A stretch of DNA of 6,011 nucleotides from Prado023 sp036375875 (lineage in GTDB: Bacteria > Actinomycetota > Actinomycetes > S36-B12 > CAIYMF01). The notes beneath the pieces are model-generated. The model searched no databases. It was not told the origin of the DNA and was given only the letters and a program-made list of their open reading frames with translations. The stretch lies in NCBI GenBank assembly GCA_036375875.1, contig DASVBK010000259.1, positions 1 to 6,011 of the forward strand, given 5' to 3'. Made by a program: the position numbers and the translations under genes. The number at the start of each line of letters is the position of its first letter. Within the stretch, counting starts at the first letter, position 1. Shown one piece after another: positions 1 through 5,054 of the stretch.

Positions 1-203
1 GCGCTGCGCGGCTGGCGGCCGCGCCGGTGCTGGGCGGCCGCGGAGAGGGCGATCGTCCCGGCGAGCACGCCCGCGGCGATGCCGAGCCCGGCCAGGACGG
101 CCGCCGCGCCCAGGGTCCCGGCGAGCGCCAGGCCTCCCGCCGTCCCCACCGTGAGCGCAAGGAGCCAGCCCCACGGCTCACGCAGCGGCCTGCCCACGGA
201 CAC
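1..203 (-). CDS. Small hydrophobic membrane protein, hypothetical (3' end beyond window)
   Basis: I do not recognise this gene. Reading leftwards from a GTG at 203, an open frame runs off the window edge without a stop (67 codons plus 2 nt). After a short start containing VSVGRPLREP, it encodes a continuous hydrophobic stretch of about 44 residues (WGWLLALTVG through LAGTIALSAAA), rich in Ala, Gly, Leu and Val. This is enough for two transmembrane helices with a tight turn. A basic tail (QHRRGRQPR) follows, probably cytoplasmic. Codons in this frame have strongly G/C third positions. The start is uncertain: a second GTG lies two codons downstream, no convincing ribosome binding site is seen, and the frame stays open further upstream. 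It lies 148 nt downstream of the methyltransferase on the same strand, so co-transcription is possible. The hydrophobic pattern is visible in the sequence; any function would be a guess. Confidence 0.5.
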   Translation of the reverse strand, partial: MSVGRPLREPWGWLLALTVGTAGGLALAGTLGAAAVLAGLGIAAGVLAGTIALSAAAQHRRGRQPRS

Positions 204-351
204 GAGCCACAGTCTGCACCCGTCGCCGCGACCCAGCCCATGTCCGCGCCCCCCAACGCCGTCGCCTGGACCGGGGCGCGCCGGGCCGCGTGGACCGCGC
301 CCGACGCCTGGACCGAGCGCTTCCGCCCCGACGCCGCGGGAGGCGCTGGCG

Positions 352-1125
352 TCACCCCGGCAGCCGCGCGCTCCACAGGTCCTCGACCGGCCAGCGCCGA
401 GCCCAGGCCAGGTCGGCGATCCCGTAGTAGCCGGTGGCCGCCGTCGCCTCGCCCTCCTGCGGGGCATGCAGCTCACGCAGGCCCTCGACGACGAAGCCGT
501 GCCCGACCAGCACCCGGATCCAGTCGCCGTGCGAGGGGTGGTGCTCGGTGCCCCCGCCCGGCCAGGTGATCGTGCGCAGCTCGGCCGGCCCGCGCAGGAG
601 GCGCTCGCCGGCCGGCCCGCCCTGCGCCGGCACGCACATGCCCGACAGTGGGCTGTTCGTGAGGAACACCAACCGGCCGCCCGGCCGAAGCACCCTCGCC
701 GCCTCGCCGACCCAGGCCTCGGGCTCGCACCAGGCCGGCGCGCCGTGCTCGCTCACGACGAGGTCCACGCACCGGTCGCGCAGCGGCAGCGCCTCGGCAT
801 CGGCCTGCAGCACCGGGAAGGCCGGGCCGAAGGCGGCCTGGGCCGCGCGGGCGGTGGCGACCTGCGCGCCGGAGAGGTCCAGCGCGAGCACCCGGGCGCC
901 GCGCCGCGCCAACCAGGCCGAGACGTGTGCGACGCCGCAGCCCACCTCCAGCACGTCCAGCCCGGCCACCTCGCCGAGCGCGCCCAGCTGCGCCTCAGGG
1001 GTCGCGAACAGCCCCCACACGATCTCCTCGCGCTGCCAGAGCGCCAGGCCGTCGGCGCCGGCGAACTGCGCGTTCACGAGGTCCCACAGCTGCTGGTTGC
1101 GGGCTCGCTCCGCGGGGCCGGTCAC
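352..1125 (-). CDS. Class I SAM-dependent methyltransferase
   Basis: A 257-residue protein expected to transfer a methyl group from S-adenosylmethionine to an unidentified substrate, probably in the cytosol. The Rossmann-fold signature is clear. Motif I is VLEVGCGVAH at about residues 58-67, the acidic residue ending strand 2 is in ALDLS (D83), QADAEALPL follows at about 107-115, VDLVVSEH at 120-127, and the LRPGGRLVF loop at 146-154. This is the Methyltransf_11/25 arrangement. The N-terminus (NQQLWDLVNAQF) resembles that of many actinobacterial stand-alone methyltransferases. The GTG start is chosen because GAGGA lies 9 nt upstream. An in-frame ATG at 1194 would add 23 residues but has no such site and a low-complexity, Gly/Arg-rich product. 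It is divergent from the hprK-like operon, with 106 nt between starts. Nothing in the sequence identifies the substrate, and a link to the kinase operon is not shown. Confidence 0.9.
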   Translation of the reverse strand: MTGPAERARNQQLWDLVNAQFAGADGLALWQREEIVWGLFATPEAQLGALGEVAGLDVLEVGCGVAHVSAWLARRGARVLALDLSGAQVATARAAQAAFGPAFPVLQADAEALPLRDRCVDLVVSEHGAPAWCEPEAWVGEAARVLRPGGRLVFLTNSPLSGMCVPAQGGPAGERLLRGPAELRTITWPGGGTEHHPSHGDWIRVLVGHGFVVEGLRELHAPQEGEATAATGYYGIADLAWARRWPVEDLWSARLPG

Positions 1126-1134
1126 GGTCGGCCA

Positions 1135-1139
1135 TCCTC
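1135..1139 (-). promoter_or_regulatory. Ribosome binding site of the methyltransferase
   Basis: Reads GAGGA on the minus strand, 9 nt before the GTG at 1125. It decides the GTG start over the in-frame ATG at 1194. Confidence 0.6.
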
Positions 1140-1218
1140 GCAGCCCCGCCGCCCACCGCGCCCGCGTGCAGCCGCCGCCCGCGCCCGTGCTCATCGGGCA
1201 CCAGTACGGGCACCGGCC

Positions 1219-1231
1219 TACCCTCGACCCC
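1219..1231 (+). promoter_or_regulatory. Putative leaderless promoter (-10 TACCCT) of the hprK-like operon
   Basis: TACCCT at 1219-1224 fits the actinobacterial -10 pattern TAnnnT. It is followed by 7 nt and then the ATG at 1232, so transcription would begin at or next to the start codon. The stretch before the ATG is pyrimidine-rich with no Shine-Dalgarno sequence, as expected for a leaderless mRNA. No good -35 hexamer is seen. The same arrangement recurs before the gene starting at 4953 on the minus strand. The motif is visible; its activity is inferred. Confidence 0.5.
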
Positions 1232-2215
1232 ATGCCGCACACTGCGACCAGGCCGACCGGGGTCGCGCTGTCGCAGGTGATCGCGCGCTTCGGGCTCGAG
1301 GTGGTCACCGATGGCGGAGTCCAGCTCGACCAGCGCCTGGTCACCTCCGCGGAGGTCAACCGCCCCGGCCTGCAGTGGGCGGGGTACTCCGAGCGCTTCC
1401 CGACCAACACGCTGCAGCTCATCGGGCGCGACGAGGTCGGCTACCTCCTCACGCTGCCCGAGCCGGTGCGCTACGCGCGGCTCGAGCAGTACGCCCAGCT
1501 GGGGATGCCCGCGGTCGTCGTCGCGCGCAACCTCGAGGTGCGACCCCCGTTCATCGAGCTCAGCCGTGCCTACGACATCCCGATCCTGCGCACCCCGCTG
1601 CCGACCGAGGAGATCGCGAGCGAGCTGGCGTGGTACCTCGCCGTGGAGCTCGCCCCCCGGGAGGTGCTGCACGCCGGCCTGGTCGACGTTGCCGGCGAGG
1701 GCGTGCTCATCCTCGGCCGCAGCGGCATCGGCAAGTCCGAGACCGCGCTGGAGCTCATCCGGCGAGGCCACCGGCTGATCGCCGACGACACCGTCGAGGT
1801 GCGTCGCCCGAGCCATCGCGACCTCATCGGGCAGGCTCCGGGCCGGCAGCGCTACTTCATGGAGGTCAAGGGCATCGGCATCGTGAACGTGCGCCTCATG
1901 TACGGGGTGGGGGCGGTGAAGCCCAGCGCCGACGTGACGATGGCGGTCTCGCTGCAGGTGCTCGACCCCGACCGGGACTTCGCCCTGGAGCCCGACCACC
2001 TCGAGCTGCTCGGGGTGCGGGTGCCGCTCGTGACGATCCCGGTGCGGCCCGGGCGCAACAGCGCGATCCTCATCGAGTCCGCCGCCATGGACGTCCGGGC
2101 CCGGCGCACGCTCGGCCCGCGTCCGCGGCGGCCCGATGCGCCCTACGACGAGACAGGCGAGCTGCCGATCACGCGCTCGATCGACCAGCGGGCGGCCGTG
2201 GAGCGACCCTCATGA
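1232..2215 (+). CDS. hprK: HPr kinase/phosphorylase homologue with intact nucleotide site
   Basis: A 327-residue protein, close to the usual 305-330 of HprK/P, the hexameric cytosolic enzyme that phosphorylates HPr on Ser46 with ATP or pyrophosphate and also reverses it. The N-terminal domain carries the family's VNRPGL (42-47) and TLQLIGRDEVGYL (60-72). The C-terminal kinase domain has the catalytic-region His (H147 in VLHAGLVDV, where HGV is usual), Walker A GRSGIGKS (162-169), ETALELIRRGH, the Mg-binding pair D185-D186 (ADD), E211 and GIGIVNV (214-220), YGVGAV (224-229), and the HprK signature IPVRPGRN (269-276). Unusually, the C-terminal end after about residue 290 is Arg/Pro-rich and lacks the normal RLxxxGxNAA helix. 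The ATG is chosen by homology to the family N-terminus and a leaderless -10. No HPr or PTS gene is near, so the substrate is not established. It overlaps the phosphatase gene by 4 nt. Confidence 0.93.
   Translation: MPHTATRPTGVALSQVIARFGLEVVTDGGVQLDQRLVTSAEVNRPGLQWAGYSERFPTNTLQLIGRDEVGYLLTLPEPVRYARLEQYAQLGMPAVVVARNLEVRPPFIELSRAYDIPILRTPLPTEEIASELAWYLAVELAPREVLHAGLVDVAGEGVLILGRSGIGKSETALELIRRGHRLIADDTVEVRRPSHRDLIGQAPGRQRYFMEVKGIGIVNVRLMYGVGAVKPSADVTMAVSLQVLDPDRDFALEPDHLELLGVRVPLVTIPVRPGRNSAILIESAAMDVRARRTLGPRPRRPDAPYDETGELPITRSIDQRAAVERPS
2200..2203 (+). promoter_or_regulatory. Ribosome binding site of the phosphatase gene
   Basis: GGAG, 8 nt before the ATG at 2212 and inside the end of the hprK-like gene. 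It supports the ATGA-overlap start. Confidence 0.6.
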
Positions 2216-2940
2216 GCGAGCGGCTGGCGATCGAGGGCACGCACAACTTCCGCGACGTGGGCGGGTACCCGGCGCTCGGAGGCGTCACCCGCGAGGGCCA
2301 GCTCTACCGCTCGGACTCGCTTGGCGGGGTGACGCCGCGCGGCGCCGAGGCCCTGGCGCGGCTGCACATCGGCGTGGTCGTCGACCTGCGCTCCGACCTC
2401 GAGATCCGCCAGGACCGCGCCCCGGAGCCGCTGGCCGAGGCGCTCATCGTGCGCGTGCCCATCCACGGCGGCTCGCGCTCGTCGATGCTCGAGGAGGAGC
2501 TGCCCAGCCTCGAGTCGCTCTACCGGCAGGTGCTGCGCGACTCGGCGTGGTCCATCACGGCGGCGGTGTCAGCGATCGCCGAGAGTGGCTGCACGCCGGC
2601 GCTGGTGCGCTGCACCGCGGGCAAGGACCGCACCGGCCTCGTCGTCGCGCTCACCCTGGCCGCGGCCGGGGTGGAGCGCGAGGCGGTGGTCGCCGACTAC
2701 ACGCAGAGCGCGCTGAACCTGGACGGAGCCTGGATGGACCAGACCCTGACGATGATGGTGAGCAACGGCGTGCCGATCTCCAGCGCGCTGTTCGAGGTGC
2801 TCGGAGGGTCGCCGGACCACGCGATGTCGCGGGTGCTCACCTGGCTGGAGCAGGAGCACGGCTCGATCGCGGGCTACCTGCAGGCCCACGGGCTGCTGGA
2901 CGGGGCCGTGGCCGATCTGCGCCGGAAGCTGGTGGCCTGA
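2212..2940 (+). CDS. Tyrosine/lipid-type protein phosphatase (PF13350-like, PtpB/LipA class)
   Basis: A 242-residue protein of the Cys-based phosphatase class that includes mycobacterial PtpB and Listeria LipA. These remove phosphate from phosphotyrosine, in some members also from phosphoserine/threonine or phosphoinositides. The family order is complete: NFRDVGGY (12-19), LYRSDSL (31-37), VVDLRSDLEI (56-65, with the Asp-Leu-Arg that usually supplies the acid), and the P-loop CTAGKDRTG (134-142) with nucleophile C134 and phosphate-binding R140. The residue before the Cys is Arg (R133), whereas family members almost always have His there. No signal peptide or membrane segment is seen, so it is probably cytosolic. 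Its ATG overlaps the hprK-like stop (ATGA), and its stop overlaps the next start (TGATG). It is thus locked between the two HprK homologues, and a role opposing the kinase is inferred from this position. Its natural substrate cannot be read from the sequence. Confidence 0.9.
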   Translation: MSERLAIEGTHNFRDVGGYPALGGVTREGQLYRSDSLGGVTPRGAEALARLHIGVVVDLRSDLEIRQDRAPEPLAEALIVRVPIHGGSRSSMLEEELPSLESLYRQVLRDSAWSITAAVSAIAESGCTPALVRCTAGKDRTGLVVALTLAAAGVEREAVVADYTQSALNLDGAWMDQTLTMMVSNGVPISSALFEVLGGSPDHAMSRVLTWLEQEHGSIAGYLQAHGLLDGAVADLRRKLVA

Positions 2941-3974
2941 TGCCCGGGCGCGACCGTCCCGGCGGCGCGGCGGGCCTGGGTGCTGACGCCGGTGCCGGCC
3001 GGCGGCGGCACGGCACCGGGGGGACGCCGCCCACCAGCCTCGCGGGCTACTCCGTGCCGCTGGCCGACGTGGTGGGCGCGATGGGCCTCATGCGCGTGGC
3101 CGGGGGCCACGTGGACCTGTCGGACCTGCGCCTCACCACCCCGGAGGTGAACCGTCCGGGCCTGCAGCTGACCGGGTACACCGAGCACTTCGCCGCCGAT
3201 CGGCTGCAGATCATCGGATGGACCGAGACCGCGTACCTGTCGAGCCTCGACCCGGTCATCCGGGAGCGGCGCCTGGACGCCTACTTCGCGCTCGGCTTCC
3301 CGGCCCTGGTGGTGGCCCGCGGCCTGCACGTCATGCCCGACATGGTGGCCGCCGCGGACCGCCACCACGTGCCGGTGTTCGCCACGGACTCGCTCACCAG
3401 CGAGTTCGCCGGGGCGCTCACCTGGCTGCTCATCCACGCCCTGGCTCCGCGCACGGTCGTGAAGGCGAGCTTCCTCGACGTGTACGGCGAGGGGATCCTG
3501 CTGCGCGGCGAGCCGCACGTGGGCGAGCGTGAGACGAGCCTCGAGCTGGTGCGCCGCGGCCATCGGCTGGTCGCGGCACACCGCGTCGAGGTGCGCCGCA
3601 TCTCCGAGGTGCACCTGCGGGGTCGGGCCCCGGAGGGCCAGCGCCACCTCATCGACATCCCCGGCGTGGGCGAGGTCGACGTCGAGGAGCTGTTCGGGAT
3701 GGGGGCGATCAAGCCCGACGCCCGGCTCACGCTGGTGGTGACCCTCGAGATCCGCGACCCGGACCTGGAGTACGAGCGGGTCGGCATCGAGAGCCGTACG
3801 ACCGAGGTCTTCGGCGTCGAGGCGTCCCACGTGACGATCCCGGTGCAGCCCGGTCGCAACCTCGCGGTCATCATCGAGGCCGCTGCGCTCAACCACCGGA
3901 TGCGCGGCCTGGGCTACAACGCGGCGCGGGACCTGCTGTCCGGGGGTGGCGAGCGCACGGCCGAGAAGGGCTGA
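2940..3974 (+). CDS. HprK-family pseudokinase (nucleotide-binding residues lost)
   Basis: A 344-residue full-length HprK/P homologue and paralogue of the gene at 1232. The N-terminal domain retains VNRPGLQLTGY (70-80) and DRLQIIGWTETAYL (87-100). The C-terminal domain retains DVYGEGI (180-186), ETSLELVRRGHRLV (198-211), FGMGAIKP (252-259), IPVQPGRN (300-307), EAAALNHRM (313-321) and GYNAARDLL (325-333). The catalytic positions are replaced: K175 for the active-site His; GEPHVGER (190-197) for Walker A GxSGxGKS, with Lys to Glu and Ser to Arg; A213-H214 for the Mg-binding Asp pair; D239 for Glu; Q303 for Arg in the signature. It has no stop or frameshift, so this is a maintained gene rather than decay. 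About 28 extra Gly/Arg-rich residues precede the domain; the ATG is chosen because it overlaps the phosphatase stop (TGATG), but a later start (GTG at 3054) cannot be excluded. It is inferred to be a structural or regulatory partner of the active kinase. Confidence 0.92.
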   Translation: MPGRDRPGGAAGLGADAGAGRRRHGTGGTPPTSLAGYSVPLADVVGAMGLMRVAGGHVDLSDLRLTTPEVNRPGLQLTGYTEHFAADRLQIIGWTETAYLSSLDPVIRERRLDAYFALGFPALVVARGLHVMPDMVAAADRHHVPVFATDSLTSEFAGALTWLLIHALAPRTVVKASFLDVYGEGILLRGEPHVGERETSLELVRRGHRLVAAHRVEVRRISEVHLRGRAPEGQRHLIDIPGVGEVDVEELFGMGAIKPDARLTLVVTLEIRDPDLEYERVGIESRTTEVFGVEASHVTIPVQPGRNLAVIIEAAALNHRMRGLGYNAARDLLSGGGERTAEKG

Positions 3975-4000
3975 CGAGGCGCTGGGCCACACATGATGCG

Positions 4001-4038
4001 CAATTCATGGATCTGACGGACAATTGGGACATGGTCCC
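4001..4038 (+). promoter_or_regulatory. AT-richer leader with inverted repeats over the lipoprotein start
   Basis: This stretch is noticeably richer in A and T than its surroundings. It holds CAATT (4001-4005) and AATTG (4022-4026) as an inverted repeat, and GGGAC (4026-4030) and GTCCC (4034-4038) as arms around the ATG at 4031-4033, which puts the start codon in a 3-nt loop. It could be a promoter region or a site affecting initiation. No clear -10/-35 pair is assigned. Confidence 0.25.
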
Positions 4039-4510
4039 GCCTGCGCGTCCTCGACGCCTCCCCCTGCTGGTCGCCAGTGCTGCCACCGCCGCTGCCCTGC
4101 TGCTCGGGGGGTGCGCCGCCGCGCAGGAGCAGGTGGGCCGGGTCGCCGAGGACCTGGGCGCCTCAGCGCAGGCAGAGGCTCAGCGGCTGCTCGACGAGGC
4201 GACGGGCGCCCTGCTGCCCGCCGAGGGGCAGGTGGCCGGGGAGCGGCGCGCCGACTTCCGCGAGCTGCGCCTGGACCTGGAGCGCCTGGAGTCGCAGGTG
4301 ATCGCGTTGCTGGCAGCCCCGCAGGACCTCAGCGCCGCCGCGCTCGAGCCGCTGCAGCAGCAGCTCGACGCCCTCGAGGCGTCCGTGCGCGAGCGAGCCG
4401 CGGCGGTGACGGGCATCTCCGCGGCCGAGCAGCAGGCCTGGGCCGACCTGGCCTCGCGCGTGCAGGCCGCCGCCGAGCAGGTCAGCGGGTTCGCGAGCCT
4501 GCTGGGCTAG
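4031..4510 (+). CDS. Predicted lipoprotein with coiled-coil-like body
   Basis: A 159-residue protein with a lipoprotein signal peptide: basic n-region (RPRR, 6-9), hydrophobic stretch LPLLVASAATAAALLL (10-25), and a lipobox LGGC ending at C28. The mature part, about 130 residues, should be lipid-anchored on the outer face of the membrane. It is rich in Ala, Glu, Gln and Leu with heptad-like spacing (LRLDLERLESQV, LEPLQQQLDAL, VRERAAAV, LASRVQAAAEQV), suggesting long helices or a coiled coil. No enzymatic motif is seen. ATG 4031 is preferred over the in-frame ATG at 4007 because the n-region then looks normal and a weak GGA lies 10 nt upstream; 4007 has no such site. It lies 56 nt after the pseudokinase stop on the same strand and may belong to that operon or have its own promoter. 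The specific function is unknown. Confidence 0.83.
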   Translation: MVPPARPRRLPLLVASAATAAALLLGGCAAAQEQVGRVAEDLGASAQAEAQRLLDEATGALLPAEGQVAGERRADFRELRLDLERLESQVIALLAAPQDLSAAALEPLQQQLDALEASVRERAAAVTGISAAEQQAWADLASRVQAAAEQVSGFASLLG

Positions 4511-4953
4511 CGCCAGCCGGCCCGCGCCGGCGGTGGGGCGGGGGAGCCGGCCGGCCCGGCCAGCTGCCAGCCCCGGGAGCGAACGGCGGCGCGCACGGCT
4601 GCCTCGAAGTCGTGGACGGACCCGCCGAGCACGTCGAGGGCCTCGGTGGCGAGCAGCGGGTGGACGCTGTCGTCTGCGAGCTCGGCGAGCAGCACGGGCG
4701 TGCCGGTGGACGCCACGGCGGCAGCCACGGCGCCGTGCACCTCGTTGCGATGGCGCAGGTGCACGGGGACGCCCAGGCGCACGACCATCCGGTCCCAGGC
4801 TGGCTTGCGCCGGACCGGGGAATGGGTGATGTCGCACAGCGAGCAGTGCGCCTGGCGGAGCAGGTGGCCCAGGAGGTAGCGGGCCTCGCCAAGCAGGCCG
4901 CCGTCGGCGTGGTAGACGCCGACGAGCGCCAGGACCTGCGGGGCCTGCTGCAT
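4507..4953 (-). CDS. Conserved-looking hypothetical protein with HCxLCDxTH motif
   Basis: A 148-residue protein that I cannot name. It begins with a hydrophobic strand (VLALVGVYHADGG, about 7-19), then GEARYLLGHLLRQ and the compact motif HCSLCDITH (36-44), whose two Cys and two His could bind a metal or form a redox pair. VRRKPAWDRMVVRLGVPVHLRHRNE follows at 47-71, then a mixed alpha/beta segment (TPVLLAELADD) and a Pro/Ala-rich tail. No signal peptide or transmembrane segment is seen, so it is probably cytosolic. ATG 4953 is chosen because a TAnnnT box lies 7 nt upstream, as before the hprK-like gene, and because it places the first strand near the N-terminus. ATG 4989 or GTG 4995 would add 12 or 14 residues; neither has a good ribosome binding site. 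It is convergent with the lipoprotein gene, and their stop codons overlap. Metal binding is inference only. Confidence 0.78.
   Translation of the reverse strand: MQQAPQVLALVGVYHADGGLLGEARYLLGHLLRQAHCSLCDITHSPVRRKPAWDRMVVRLGVPVHLRHRNEVHGAVAAAVASTGTPVLLAELADDSVHPLLATEALDVLGGSVHDFEAAVRAAVRSRGWQLAGPAGSPAPPPARAGWR
4516..4531 (+). terminator. GC-rich hairpin just after the lipoprotein stop, possible U-less terminator
   Basis: GCCGGC (4516-4521) and GCCGGC (4526-4531) form a perfect 6-bp stem with a 4-nt loop, 5 nt after the lipoprotein stop. No T-run follows. It also lies within the 3' coding end of the convergent gene, so the repeat may simply reflect GC-rich coding sequence. Confidence 0.3.
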
Positions 4954-4966
4954 GGCGTCGACGGTA
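4954..4966 (-). promoter_or_regulatory. Putative leaderless promoter (-10 TACCGT) of the HCxLCDxTH gene
   Basis: On the minus strand TACCGT (4966-4961) is followed by 7 nt and then ATG 4953. Together with the start codon it matches the hprK-like promoter at 14 of 16 positions (TACCcTCGACcCCATG versus TACCgTCGACgCCATG). No Shine-Dalgarno sequence precedes the ATG. No clear -35 is seen. Confidence 0.42.
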
Positions 4967-5024
4967 GCTGCGGGGAACGGACCCGGCATCCGCACGCGGG
5001 GTGCCGACGGCTCCGACGCCGGGG

Positions 5025-5054
5025 CCGGCCGGGTCGGCCGGGCCTCTCAGGCCC
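5025..5054 (-). terminator. Two adjacent GC-rich hairpins at the 3' end of the gene at 5047
   Basis: GGGCCT (5040-5045) and AGGCCC (5049-5054) form a perfect 6-bp stem around a 3-nt loop spanning the stop codon of the gene at 5047-5619. CCGGCC (5025-5030) and GGCCGG (5036-5041) form a second stem sharing its edge. There is no T-run. This could be a U-less transcription end or mRNA 3' stabiliser between the two minus-strand genes, which would fit a separate promoter for the downstream gene. Confidence 0.3.

Noticed and set aside
204..351. Open frames on both strands between the methyltransferase stop and the membrane protein start (plus strand from ATG 240; minus strand in a different frame from the membrane protein)
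   Set aside because: Neither has a convincing start with a ribosome binding site or a recognisable motif, and the plus frame runs on antisense into the methyltransferase. I treat the 148 nt as intergenic, with no clear promoter.
434..1231. In-frame upstream extension of the hprK-like gene
   Set aside because: It is antisense to the well-supported methyltransferase and low-complexity. The HprK family N-terminus aligns from about residue 8 after the ATG at 1232.
79..2211. Long open frame on the plus strand leading into the phosphatase, which would make a protein of about 950 residues
   Set aside because: Its upstream part is antisense to the methyltransferase and out of frame with the hprK-like gene. 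It is low-complexity (Arg, Pro, Ala) and shows no domain. Very GC-rich DNA has few stops, which explains the length.
2940..3974. Second hprK homologue as a decaying pseudogene or sequencing artefact
   Set aside because: It is full length, in frame, translationally coupled, and changed mainly at catalytic positions. That pattern fits a maintained pseudoenzyme better than random decay.
2874..3992. Long minus-strand open frames opposite the pseudokinase and elsewhere in the operon
   Set aside because: They are antisense shadows of real genes. They show His/Asp/Arg-rich composition without motifs and have no plausible start signals.
3975..4006. Intrinsic terminator after the pseudokinase
   Set aside because: No GC-rich stem followed by a T-run is visible in the 32 nt after the stop.
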